From positions 62,001 to 126,000 of the forward strand of contig JAODTK010005842.1 of the NCBI GenBank assembly GCA_026419785.1: a DNA stretch of 64,000 bases. The letters run 5' to 3'. Positions within the stretch are counted from its first letter, which is position 1; every line of letters begins with the position of its first letter. Made by a program: the position numbers and the translations under genes. This DNA is from Sclerodactyla briareus (Eukaryota > Echinodermata > Holothuroidea > Dendrochirotida > Sclerodactylidae). This document shows, piece by piece, positions 1 to 10,979 of this stretch. Under the pieces are notes generated by a model. That model did not search any database and had not been told where the DNA came from. It was given only the letters and a program-made list of their open reading frames with translations.

Positions 1-1084
1 CAGGGTAAATACGGGGAGGGGGAATGACACCCCCTGGGAAAATCAGAAGTCGGTCTCTGGGCGACAAAAATTGAATCTCCGCTCGAGTTAGGTGAAAAAT
101 TAATTGATTTATAGCCATAATCTCGTATTTTCTTTTCCCGTCGAAAAAATAGGAGCTGTCGCACAAACTTACCGTCCAGACCGACGGAAATAGAATAGCG
201 CCATCTTATTCACATAAGTTTGTTGTTGGGTGACCCCATCCCTTTTCAGCCAGCCTGTGACTTTGTATTTCACAAAAGGCTCTGTTTACGTAGCTTGGCT
301 ACTTCAGTTTTATGCCGAATAAAAAAAAATTGACGTACAATACAGGGGCAGCGCCGGCGGAGCAGTGCCCCCCCTCCCCTCGTCGGGAAGCAAATCGGAG
401 AAACGTCGGGGAGAAATTAGATTTAACTACATGGACATGTGTGCCAAGTTTCAGCCCCATCGGACAATTGTTAAATATCGGTAATCATCTCCGGCTGTGC
501 AGACCATGATGTGAAGACCATGATGTGAATGCCAATCTCAGTCTCAGTCTTCCATGTACCAGTCATCATTATGTGAATTTAGGTTCAAGCACTTTGAAAA
601 ATCATGTGTCATAACTCATATCCAGCATATAGCAATGTAGTATATAATCTTAATATGATAACCAAATATGAGTGCACAGATTATTCATGTAGCTAGATTA
701 CAGACCGTTTGACACACATTATCTTAACACACAGTTACGTAGTTGGGGAAAAAATATGTTGGCGGAAAAATGAATATTTTTAATAAGGTAATTCATGCTA
801 GAATATCGTACTAGGATAGCACCATTTTGCATCTGAGGGGTTCCAGGTCTGCAAAAATTTCCAAGACCCTTCCCCCAGATCAGTCTATCAACAAGATCAC
901 TAACGAAAACGATTGGCCACCCAGTCGGGACCCAGAGCACCCTTCACAACCGCATGGCGCCGCCTCTGGTACAATACCGATAATAAGAATCGGTCTCACG
1001 AAAATCTTGTCGTCTCAGAATGATTCACACACCCCCTGGAATTTTATGTATATACGCCCCTGCTCTTGGGATATCCCTTCAAGC
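1..1084. other. Left-edge non-coding DNA
   Basis: No gene is supported here. Positions 335-395 hold a G/C-run motif (GGGGCAGCGCCGGCGG followed by CCCCCCCTCCCC) like other copies near 13900, 41370, 41775, 62540 and 63160. Positions 431-470 (ATGGACATGTGTGCCAAGTT) match a dispersed repeat also seen at 57395-57420 and, less well, at 49850. The remainder is AT-rich without a recognisable element. Confidence 0.5.
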
Positions 1085-2115
1085 GTAGCATCTAGCGGGG
1101 TCCCTAAATGTGGAGGCGGACACGTCCCGTCTGGATCCCGGCGATGTGGACGCTCTCCCAGTCTGGGCGAACCACCTCTTCCAGGTGTTCGACACAGTTC
1201 GACGCAGCTGTGGTTCCGGAGGCTCCTCGACCTGCTTGTCGACCTGCCTTTGCGTCTTCCAGAGGACTCAGACCATTGTCCCAGAGAGGGGGGCGGATCA
1301 CGTACCGCGGTCTGCACAGCCTCCATCTTTCTGCGTGGAAGCTATCTGCCGACAGCTCCCCTCAGTCAGCATTTCACCAGTGGTTGCGGACGTTACAACA
1401 GCTGCCCGATGGAGTTCCACGCTTGAATCTCGCCAAGTTCTGTCGATGGGCCGCAGACCATAGTTACGATCCCTGGATGCGTCCATAGATCAGGTGGCCA
1501 CCTTCCTTCTGGCGTTGTATCGTGAGGGCCGGTGAACAAGTTTCAATAATCAGAAATTACCGCTCGGCGATCGCGGCCATCCACAAAGGCTCCATGGACG
1601 GTTCCACCGTTAGGGATAACGTGGTGATCCGTCAGCTGTTTTCGTGTATGTTCCCCCCAGCCAAACCGCGACCTTTACGCCACAGGAGAATCTACCTCTC
1701 GGCGATTACCACTCTGTTCCCGGAGCTGGCAGATAAGCGGTGGTGTCCAGTTTGAGCCCTCCGCTGGTAATCAACCGGACCAAGTTATTCGTAGGCATGA
1801 TCGACCCTTTCTCTTGCCTCAACGGCTTCACTCGCCAGCCTTGAAGGACTTTTATTTCCTGGTGGATTCTAATCAGACCACAGGCCAGTGAGGGCACCTC
1901 AGTCAGGGCTCACGACGTTCGCGGTGCTGCTTCATCTAGGCATGGTTCGCCGGTGTTCCGCTGGAGGACATCCTGATGGCGGCAGCTTGGAAGACTCCTA
2001 CCACCTATGTCAGCCGCTACCTCACCGACACTGTGTCTTCTGAGGGGACCTTCGCGAGAGCTTCGTTGAGCCGGGCGTCAGCGCAGAGTGGCCCGGCCCC
2101 CCGCCTCCTCGTCCC
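1085..2115 (+). mobile_element. DIRS-like tyrosine-recombinase retrotransposon fragment
   Basis: This is a degraded 3' part of a DIRS-type element: the end of an RNase H-like region followed by a tyrosine recombinase (YR). Read over several frame breaks, it gives a start near DPGDVDALPVWANHLFQVFD (about 1130-1195), then LNLAKFCRWAADHSYDPW (about 1422-1480), SIIRNYRSAIAAIHKGS (about 1540-1595), and the catalytic box RAHDVRGAAS (about 1907-1935). The box has the HxxR pair expected of YR enzymes and is followed by DILMAAAWKTPTTYVSRYL (about 1967-2025). The same family fills 30950-33650. No intact reading frame remains, so this copy should be dead. The ends were not defined. Confidence 0.8.
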
Positions 2116-2984
2116 CTGTGCTAGTCTGGTGCAGGGTTCCAATTAGGGCAAGTATGGGCTGTGAAGTAGATTCCACAAAACATGACAGGTTTGTGAATCT
2201 GTGAACTGGTAATAGTCCCACCCTTCCGTCCCCACTTCCGGGCCTTCTGAAGTTGGTGTCCATCCTCGTCCTCAGGCCCCATTGGCCTTGTCCTAATGCT
2301 GGCCGCTTAGCCTGGAAAAATGAGGAGGGCAATTGGGGTTGCCAACCTGGACTATGTGGTAAAAAAGAAAGTGCGAGGTCTTGACATAATATTGGGGGTG
2401 GTGCGGGGTTTTGCCAATTAGGGTAAGTATTCCCAGTTTCACAGATTCAGAAACCCGTCCTCTTTTGTGGATTGTGATTCATATGTCATTCTATCTATCT
2501 ATCTATTTATCAATCCATCCGTCAACCTTTGCTCTTTTTTGCCCGTGTTCACTCATGCTTTTTCAGATATTTACCAAACTTGGACACAGCATTGATCCCC
2601 TATTGCAATCACAACTCACCCCAATAGCATTTTACCGAAACTCATTCCAATACACCATCTAGGCCTGCAACAGTGAACAATGGAAACGCACTTGTAAATT
2701 GAAACTGTCGTACCTGCCTCAATTTCCTAACATACTTGTACAGCAGCCAACATATTGGGAGAGTGATGACAGATCTCCAATGGGTCCACTCAGGGCTACA
2801 GCGCAGAGCCTACATATTGAGGAGGTGATGACAGAAACACCCCCTCTTCCTCAGAGCTTCTGTGAAGAATGTGAACGAGCTAGGAACTGGAGCGAGATGT
2901 GTTAACATATGAATGGCCTCTGGAATAGTCTGGACTGTTGTTGTAAATACTTGGGGTAATTTTTGAGATTTAATTAACATTTGA
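2116..2984. other. Non-coding, with CTAT microsatellite
   Basis: I see no gene. Positions 2487-2512 are an imperfect (CTAT)n tract. The rest is unremarkable unique or old repeat DNA. Confidence 0.45.
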
Positions 2985-3275
2985 TCACAGTATGCACACT
3001 AAAGTGTAACGCCGCCTAGTCAGGGAAATGCTTCATCCACTCATAAAGTTTCAGCCTGATCGCATGTACATTTCAGAAGTTATGAGTGAATGGAACGAAC
3101 AGACAAACGGACGAACAATTGATTACACTATGCAAACACAAATGTAACTCGGTCTAGCCAGTGGTATGCTTCATCCACCCACCAAGGTTAACCTGATCGC
3201 ATACATGTACGGTTTGGAAGTTAATGAGTGAATGTGACGAACAGATCGAGTGAAGCTGATTTGAAAAAAAAAGGG
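2985..3275. repeat. Two tandem ~150-bp repeat copies
   Basis: Two adjacent diverged copies begin near 2990 and 3130. Both contain CACTA..TGCA, GTAACNC, GCTTCATCCACYCA, CTGATCGCAT and a tail of GTGAATG(T/G)(G)ACGAACAGA. The same unit occurs inverted at about 13795-13900. The GAACGAACAGAC-type tail is typical of short dispersed repeats; the family is not identified. Confidence 0.65.
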
Positions 3276-3364
3276 GGGAACATGATGACTTCTTGCGTTG
3301 CTTACCCGCAGCTAATAAGACCTTCCTGCTTCAAGAGAGGGAAACTGCCTTAAAACTTATAGAG

Positions 3365-4320
3365 CGGGAGCCCAGGGGGGTCAGCCTAGCTGGAGAGGTA
3401 CCATTTGTGCCATACAGCAGTGACAACCGCTATGGCCCTTCAAAGGAAATGGTCGTCTGGCCACGCACCTTCTGGGTGGGTGTGGTGGGTTCGGGCCAAT
3501 AACAAAAGGCCCAAAAATTAGGCTAGCTTAGCTCCCGAGGTAACCGAGGGAAATCTACGGACAAAACCAAAATGTCCAGGCATTATCCAATGAAAGGAAA
3601 AAATGAAGACCGTGACAGACATTTTAGTTGGTGGGGTGGGCCCGCCAGACGTCAATAACTGGGGCCCAAAAAGTGAGCTAGCTTAGCTCATGAGGTAACT
3701 AGTTGGAACAAAGTGGAAAAAAATGTTTGTGACACTCCAGCTATCACAAATTACCAATGACGACTTTTTATTTGTGTATGGTGGTGGGTTTGGGTGCGCC
3801 CGATTCCATACAAATCCCCACCCCTACAGCTAACCTAGGTTAGCTCGTGAGGTAACAGTTGAACAAAGTAGGACTGATCGTGACACTCCCAGCCATCACA
3901 AATAACCAATGACAGACATTTTATTGTGGTGGGTGTTGCGTGTGCCAGACGCCATACAATATCCCCCCCCTTTCAGCTAACCTAGGTTAGCTCGTAAGGT
4001 AACCAGTTGGGACAAAAGTAGAACTGTTCGTGACACTCCCAGCTATCACAAATGACCAAAAACAGACATTTTAAGTTTGGGTTGGGTGCGCCAGACCCAT
4101 AATACAATACCCCCAACCCTACAGGCTAACCTAGGTTAGCTTCGTAAGTTAACCGTTTTGACAAAGTAGAAAATATTCGTGACACTCCAGCTATCACAAA
4201 TGAACCAAGACAGACATTTTAGTGGTGGGTGTGGTGCGCCAGACGCCATACACTATCTCCACCCCTACAGCAATCCTAGGGGTCAATCTCGTAAGGTAAC
4301 TAGTTAAAACAGTAATAGTA
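3365..4320 (+). repeat. Left inverted repeat: six ~150-bp subunits
   Basis: Units recur near 3524, 3684, 3826, 3976, 4126 and 4270 (spacing about 142-160 bp). Each has a core resembling GCTAACCTAGGTTAGC, then GTAAGGTAACNAGTT, GACACTCCCAGCTATCACAA, ATGACAGACATTTTA and GGTGGGTGTGGTGCGCCAGA. In three units (3829-3844, 3976-3991, 4125-4140) the core is a perfect 16-bp palindrome. Confidence 0.8.
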
Positions 4321-4866
4321 ATCAGGGGGGGGTGGTTTACGGTCACCATCAGTGTTTGCCTTGTGCGCGAACAGGACTGATCGTTATCTGGTTATGGGAG
4401 GCGACCCTAGATCCTGGACCCGACGCAGTGGATGGTTTGGGGCCTGGCCTTTGGCAAAACCACTTTAATAATTCGCGGCTTGGTGGCGTGGGAGTGCCGT
4501 TTGGAGTTGAGTAGCGTGGTGTTTGTCGAAACCGTACCCCCTTGAACTAAAATGGCTTAACACCCATCTGACATGTGTCTTGAGTAAGTCTAACCCATGT
4601 AGGTTTGTGCATTCAAGGTGGTGTCCATGGCTGTTTGATCACGGCGGTCCCGTTCGGAATTGTTAGTCAGGCAAAAATAATAGCCGACTGTACAATTTGA
4701 TCACTTGTATTTGGCTCGGGACTTGTAAGCGGAGTTGGACCTTGATGCAAAAAACGCTTCATTGTTGTATCGTTTCTTCTGTCTTTCTGGCAAATATCAG
4801 TGTCTTTTATACATTGGCCGCCGATAATGAACAATTGTGACCATTTTGTGAGGCTTTTTGGTTTGG
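4321..4866. other. Spacer inside the inverted-repeat element
   Basis: No conserved coding sequence was recognised. It lies between the left inverted repeat and the 3' side of the minus-strand Penelope-like region and may include that element's 3' untranslated end. Confidence 0.4.
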
Positions 4867-7190
4867 TTACAACGACTGTGGTAAGTTCAATGTATGCTCA
4901 AATCGGTTGCCACTTGACAGTCCGTCAGTGAATTTTTTAAACGGGCGGGTTATATAACCCCCTATTTTAACAATGTTCACATTGTTTAGCCTTTTTTGAC
5001 TCGGGACTGGTATGAGGAGGGATGAAAGCGAGTGAGACGGTAGGCGACGCTTTTTAGGACGCCCGACGAAATCTCGTCTCGCCGACACGGTATCGACACT
5101 ATATATCGTCACACCAATGTATATCTGGTGAGCGATATCAATGTAACCCTAGTGGGTCGAAATATCGCGAGACGACATCGCCGCCAGGCCCCACATGTCG
5201 TTCCGTTGATCCACTTGCCTCCTCTGTGGAGTTAGTCATTTTAGGAGCAGTATTGAGCATGAGTGGGAGCCTTTTTTGGTTGATACTTGAAACCAGACTA
5301 TAGTATTCTGCCCTCGGTATATTTTGGGGCTTCATCAGTGGTATCGCATTGCGGCGGGGGCGGTGTGTCTCTCGTTTATGGTAAACTTGAGTATTTTGTT
5401 TATAGTACTGCGATCAACTCATTGAGAAGAGTATCGTCTTCGCTTTCTTTTGTTTCATGTGCAATGCCGTCTGGAAATCTGGATTTTAAACTAGCAATCT
5501 CTGAGATTTTTGTGCCTTTTGTAGCCATTTGGGGGCTTTGGGGAAACATTGCCGAAGTTCTGGTGACCGTTTTATCAAGTGCCAATGCTTAGTTAAGGCC
5601 TCCTTTAGGTCCTGGTTTTGACATGGGGGGTTTATGTTAGTTTGAACACGCAGTGGGTGGTTCTGATTTGCGTGCCGGGCATCGCATATTTTGTCTGCGG
5701 TCCTCATGCTTGATCGCATTGGACACGGATACCACATCTCCTTTCGTGTAGTTACTGAGCAAAAGTTTTCTGTTAAATTGTTTCTTTCTCGATGAAATCA
5801 GCGCTGTCTGCCTCATTGTTGGCATAGGCCCTTGCATACCTATAGGCACTTCCCCTTTGATAAGCCATTGAAAGTGGCTTGGGGATGAGCTTAATTGCGA
5901 TCTAAATATGGGTAGGTTTCCGTGTGCTTGGTATAGATTCTTGTACCTGGAAAGGCGTTTTTGACGGATAATTGTCTCCCTTGAAAATTGTTAGATCGAG
6001 GAATGTAAGTTCAGTATCAGAAATTTCTGCGGTGAACTTAAGGAGTGGGTGTATACGTTTATACGTTCCACCATGTAGTTCAGTTCATCTTCGGTTCCAC
6101 TGTCACAACAGATAGTCATCTCCGTACCTTAGCCATTGTAGGATGTCTTTTTCGGTTCTGATTGAATGATTGGGGTCTCTAGTTTGTGCATACCAATGTC
6201 GCAGATCTCAGGTACGCTTGACTGCACATTGCGCAACCATTTTTTGTCTATAAATTGGCCGTTAATGCCCAAGCAGTTGCGTGAAAAGTATACATCAATG
6301 AGTTTGCCTTGATGTGTACGATATTTTCGGTATATCATAAGATTCCTCAGGTGCGTATGCACCTGGCCTGTGTCGAGAGCCTCATCCTGCGGCGTGTTGG
6401 TGTACATTTATATGACATCCCAGTAGCGATAAATTATCTGGTAATATCACCCCTGCAGTAGTGTAGGTGTGATTTGTTTCTTCACATAGTTTTTCTTCTT
6501 GCCTTATTACTATTGGAAGGAGGAAATAATCCCCAGAGGCTGAGATTGGCTCTGTTGGGGACCCGTTACCACCTATGATAGGGTCTGCCTGCAAATTTTG
6601 AGTTTGCTGAAGGTGCTTTGTGCACTTAGGCAGATGTATAGCACGGGTGTGCGGGTCCTACGGTTGTGTGGATTTAGGTAGTGAATGTCTCTTCGTCTAT
6701 TTTCTTTGTTGGAGAGCATGTTGAAGGCGTTTTGGAACACCATGTCGGTGGTGGCTTTGGTTTATGTCGCTCGGTAACCGTTCGTAATGACGCCTTTCAG
6801 CTGACGTTCGATCTCGGTTTGATAATCTGAGCGATTGAGTATGGCTATGCCTCTTCCTTTGTTGAAGGGCTTTCCACAATGGAGTATCGTTCCTAATGTA
6901 TTTAGGCGAGCTTTCTGCTTTCGTGGTATTTGTTGCGTGCTTCTCGATAGGATGCTCGCCAATCTCAGCCTTTGTTGCCTCCAGGTAGTCTCCAAGTTCT
7001 GGTTTAAGGTCACTTGATGGACCATTGGGATGGCATGCGGAATCTTTGTGTTCGCGGCTTTTTTTTATGTGGGTCATGACTAAACGAAGGCGCATTGTTC
7101 TTTGTGAGTCCTTTATAAAGGAGACATGCGTACGCTTCGGTTTATCTGGTGTCATGATGAACTTTAACCCCACCTAGGGCGAATACCTCT
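4867..7190 (-). mobile_element. Penelope-like element, reverse transcriptase (degraded)
   Basis: Read on the minus strand, pieces of a Penelope-like reverse transcriptase appear in order: an N-terminal part with FIMTPDKPKRTHVSFIKDS (near 7160), the KGRGIAILNRSDY block with RQLKG (about 6860-6790), GNGSPTEPIS...DYFLLPIVIRQ (about 6575-6500), YTNTPQDEAL (about 6400) and KHWHLIK (about 5592-5573) leading to the C-terminal block. All are landmarks of the class. Many frameshifts and stops separate them, so no full protein is encoded. I could not recognise the GIY-YIG endonuclease in 4867-5400; the element may be endonuclease-deficient or too decayed there. Confidence 0.8.
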
Positions 7191-7880
7191 ATATTATATA
7201 GATGGCGGTCTGATAGGTTTCTGATTTTATTTGCCTATTTTTGCAGTTGGGCCTGTGGCTACGTGTAGCCCCGCGCTCCCTGAGAGTTTGATAACGATTA
7301 CGGTTGTATTTAATATAATTTTACCCGCTCTGTTAAATTCTGTTTTTTGTTTAGACGGATCGTGTTATCTTTTACTCATGACAGTAAAATAAATGGACAC
7401 GGACATAGGCTTCGTTCGAGAGAGATTGGGCTTGATGCAACCCTTTCTGGTGCTAAAAAGAAGGCCGTTTGATCACAGAAAAAGGTCTGGCGCCTATCTG
7501 CCTTTGGATTTGTAAGGCTTATGTGCCTCCCCTGCTCGAGCTTCGTGAGGTGTCGCTTTCCCGTTCGGGTCTTCTCTTCGGAGGTCCGCAGAAGAGCTTC
7601 TGTATCAACGACTTGGATGCGACGTTGTCTCGTCATACTCATATCCTGGCTTCGCCCTGTTGTATTTTTCCTGGGTACCTTTAACAATTGTTGACGAATA
7701 CCGTCTCGATATCAAATCGCATGACGGTATTCGCCGCAACGTCATGGAAGCGTCACTGTCGTTTTACCTACTGGTCATACCTCCTATGCCAGTTCCCCAG
7801 CCCACAAAAGTCTACACCCGTGAACAACTTGTTTCAAACGTGGGTTTAACCTGCCCGATACAATTTCCTGAAAGGGACTG
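7191..7880. other. Upstream part of the Penelope-like region, unassigned
   Basis: A 103-codon minus-strand frame at 7376-7687 is basic and polar and has no recognisable domain. It could be 5' leader or N-terminal sequence of the Penelope-like element. Nothing else is supported. Confidence 0.35.
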
Positions 7881-8490
7881 TCACTAATTGACAGACATGA
7901 GCACGTCATGGACACATACCAAAGTCCTTTTCAACCCAGCGTGAAAGTTTTAAGCCTAATTATGGCATCCCAAGGTGGTCAAATTGTTCAGGCGGCAAAT
8001 ATGGCCATGATTTGTCCATTAACGATACCACTCCTAACCTTACACACTCCCGCTCAACTCAGCGTGATAAGTCCTGTGCTAATAAAAAGCTTACATATTG
8101 AAAGTGCTCGAATGTTCAATCAGCTAATATAGTATTTTAGCATGATTAACAATATCACGACGGCTATTGCTATTGACAAGGCGCATGGGCTTTCTTGACT
8201 CAACCAGAGTCGATCTACCCAGCGTTAAGAGTTTTCAACCTAGACTGTATTCCGAAGTGGTCAATTGTTCAGTCGGAATTTATAAACACTTTTTTGCCAG
8301 ACAACGATACCACTCGCGAACTTTTAAACATGCCGCCGCTCAACTTGACTTACTTGACCTGGGCTAATAAAAGCTCACAAAGTGATCAAATTGTTCAAGA
8401 TTCAATCGGCTATGCATATTTTTAGCATGAATTGACAATCTCACAACGGGTTAGGGCTAATTGACAGGCGCATGGGCATCATTAACCAAC
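7881..8490. repeat. Two to three tandem copies of a ~285-bp unit
   Basis: Copies start near 7895, 8180 and 8465 (the last partial). Shared blocks are TTGACA(G)...GCGCATGGGC, CCAGCGT..AAGTTTT.A.CCTA, GGTCAAATTGTTCA, AACGATACCACTC, GCTCAACT and GCTAATAAAAGCT.ACA. It lies just 5' of the minus-strand reverse transcriptase, where Penelope-like elements often carry repeated termini. No coding function is inferred. Confidence 0.6.
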
Positions 8491-9284
8491 ACTGTTAGAC
8501 TTACTAAAGTCATCTATCGCTAGCAAGCCATTCCCGACATTGTTTCAATTTGGGGGGGGGGGGGTGGGGGGACGAACACCAAACAAGTGCAACTCAAACG
8601 GCAACTCACACCCACTAACCACAAAATATTTACATTGGTTTTTGCCCAGATCCAGGCCCCCATTCCGTTGAGTTCGGATTCCAGGATCTTCAGGTAGCCT
8701 CCCATAAAATCAAGTCCTGTTCGCCGCTCGGCAGGCTCAACAATAAATGGTGACCGTCAACCCCCATTACTACAAGGATTCCCCACTTGTGACTCATGGA
8801 ATTTGCTTCCAGCTACAAATATGTCGTGGGTTGTGTGGTTGGCACATCTTCCACTTGAAACGATCTGAATTTGATTAGTCACGATTACTATGACAAAAGT
8901 AAAACACTTTATACCCTTTTTCAACTGGTAAGCTTCATGCCTGCTGCAGTCTTAATAACGGCGCCAAAACTATTCTTATATTTTCCGCAGCTGCCTTATT
9001 TGGAAATCTCTATAAAGATTGTGTAACCTTCTACCTGGCTTTTTGCAGTTTGTCAGTGGCAAAACTGGTTGGAACATGAGATGACCTAGGTCAGGTCTGT
9101 CCAATCCAACACTTAATTGTTTTAGTAGTATAACTGAACAGTTAATCTGACCATGGATGTATTGGCCGTTAAATAACCATAAAATTTCTTTCTGTCCTGT
9201 TTGATGGTTTTTTCTAACATGCGTGGATTTAGCTATGGCCAATCAATAAACTCTATTAACAATACGAGATTTCAACCTGTTACC
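8491..9284. other. Non-coding, with long G tract
   Basis: Positions 8551-8570 are an almost pure G tract. The rest shows no gene or named element and links the tandem repeat to the right inverted repeat. Confidence 0.4.
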
Positions 9285-9910
9285 CTCACGATCTAACCTA
9301 GGTTAGCTGTAGGGGTGGGGGTAATGCATGGCTCTGTCGCACTCCAACCCAACCACTTAAAATGTCTGTTTTTGGGTCATGGGTTCTCAATACCTGGGAG
9401 CGTCACTGTAAACATTTTCAACTTTGTTCCACCAGCGTTGTTCCCCCTTACGAGCTAACCTAGATCAGCTGTAAGGGTGGGGTATTGTATGGCATCTGGC
9501 GCCCCAACCCACCACTTGTAAAATGTCTGTCATTGGTCATTTGTGAAAGCCTGTTGGGAGTGTAACGAACATTTTCTACTTTGGTTCAACTGGTTACCTC
9601 ATGGCGAATCGAGCTCATTTTTGGGCCCAGTTATTGCGTCCTGGCATGCCACCCACCACTAACTGCTGTCACGGGTCCAATCCATGTTTCATAAGATAAT
9701 GCTGACATTTTGCCGTATATTTTCCCACGGTTACCACCCTCGGGAGCTAAGCTAGCCTAATTTTTTGGCCTTTTGTTAGGCCCTCACAACACAACACCCA
9801 CCAGAAGGTGCGGCCAGACGACCATTTTCCTTGCAAGGGCCATATGTTGGTCCACTTGCTTAATGGCTCACAATTGTTACCTCTCCAGCTAGGGAGCTGA
9901 CCCCCTGGCT
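9285..9910 (-). repeat. Right inverted repeat: four ~150-bp subunits
   Basis: Cores lie near 9293, 9450, 9606 and 9748, inverted relative to 3365-4320. A 14-bp perfect palindrome CTAACCTAGGTTAG lies at 9293-9306. The outermost 150 bp match the outermost left unit, including the segment around GGCCAGACGACCATTTTCCTT. Confidence 0.75.
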
Positions 9911-10767
9911 CCGGTCCTATTACATTGACAAATTACATACTGTTTCATTTATCGTTGAGACATCTTGGCTATGGTAAGGGTCAATGCCAATATTCATTAA
10001 ATGGTCCCGATAACGCTATGTTTAAATTGTTCATTTCAAGTTGGCCCCGATTTGGTCATTGCGTCCATTGCTGTTGGCGCATTTTTTGGCTGCTGGGCAT
10101 CGTGACCATGGAAAGCCAATAAAAGGTACAGTATGTCACCAATTGGTGAGTCTTGGATGGATTTGTTAACTAAACTTGCCGATACACGTTTCATTGACTG
10201 TGGGAAATCTTTGACCACCTGGAGGTGAGGTCACTGTTCATTGAAGTGGCATTTTGAACCTTTGGTAATTGCAAATGGACTTGTATCATTCCACATGTTA
10301 GGACATTTAAATCACCATGTGTGAAATATGCGAAGAATGTGTCTTTCCCTACGAAGAGCATCGGATTGTGACATTCTTGAACTTAACAGTTACCAAAAAA
10401 ATGACATTGGTGGTCACTTCATAATGGAATATTGGGTACCGGTACAGTATGCAGTTTGACTGCAGCACCATTAAATTGGTGCTCGTGTGTACCCATTTGG
10501 TGCCGTTCAAATGGCCGACCTTACATTTAAACATGACAGCCTTCATCCAGTGTCTGCATGGTTAGTCTCGAACAAAAGGACATGTTGCTCAGTATTTGAA
10601 CCTAATTATGTTAGATGAGATGTCAAATTATGTTTATTTTCTTTCGCTGATGCTCTGTTGAATTAGGTATGTGTGTCCATGCATGTCACACAGCGAGATA
10701 TCCTGAAACCCAAATCAGTGAATATGGGCAGATGATCAAGATGTTTCTGTTACTTCTTATTTTTCAG
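9911..10767. other. Sequence directly upstream of the first recognised 5-phosphatase exon
   Basis: A pyrimidine-rich acceptor (TTACTTCTTATTTTTCAG) ends at 10767. I found no start codon-bearing exon here. The upstream exon must end with two bases of a codon, because the next exon opens with the third base. Confidence 0.4.
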
Positions 10768-10979
10768 GGTGGCCATGTTCACATGGAACGTGCAGTTTTA
10801 AACCCGCCAGAGAGCAGCATCCTGCGAGACCTCATCTCTGTTCACATGAAGGACTCCCGGACATGTACGTGTGACCCTTCAGGAGGTCAGCAGCAAGCCA
10901 CACGAGGTCATCCAGAGCAATTGAGGACCCATGGACAACAGCCATCTCCAGCCATGTCTGTGGCAGGGAATATGTTCTC
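10768..10979 (+). CDS. INPP5J/INPP5K-like: 5-phosphatase exon A: TWNV, LQEV and DPWT blocks
   Basis: The exon lies between a strong acceptor (TTTTTCAG, ending 10767) and donor CTC|GTAGGT (10980). It reads VAMFTWNVQF (10769-10798), PPESSILRDLISV, DMYV (10860-10871), LQEVSSKPHEVIQSN (10877-10921) and EDPWTTAISSHVCGREYVL (10923-10979). TWNV is the catalytic-domain opening, and the Glu of LQEV is the metal/catalytic residue in this family. The pieces lie in different frames: breaks fall in TTTTAAACCCG near 10799, near 10856, near 10872 and near 10922. It starts with the last base of a codon and ends on a codon boundary, which fits the next exon exactly. Confidence 0.87.

Larger units (their letters stand above)
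3365..9910. mobile_element. 6.5-kb element with long inverted subrepeat termini
   Basis: About 950 bp at 3365-4320 are repeated in inverted orientation at 9285-9910. The outer edges pair well: GGAGCCCAGGGGGGTCAGC near 3369 is the complement of the end near 9885-9905, and TTAGGCTAGCTTAGCTCCCG near 3520 pairs with about 9745-9765. Between them lie a minus-strand Penelope-like reverse transcriptase (4867-7190) and a two-copy tandem repeat (7881-8490). It may be one mobile element, or a Penelope insertion flanked by LTR-like pieces in opposite orientation, which this class is known to produce. Target-site duplications were not found. Confidence 0.6.

Noticed and set aside
827-1426. 199-codon plus-strand open frame
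   Set aside because: It runs across the DIRS fragment in the wrong frame; the recombinase motifs lie in other frames.
7881-8490. CRISPR-like array
   Set aside because: Units are ~285 bp, diverged and without spacer structure; the DNA is animal-type.
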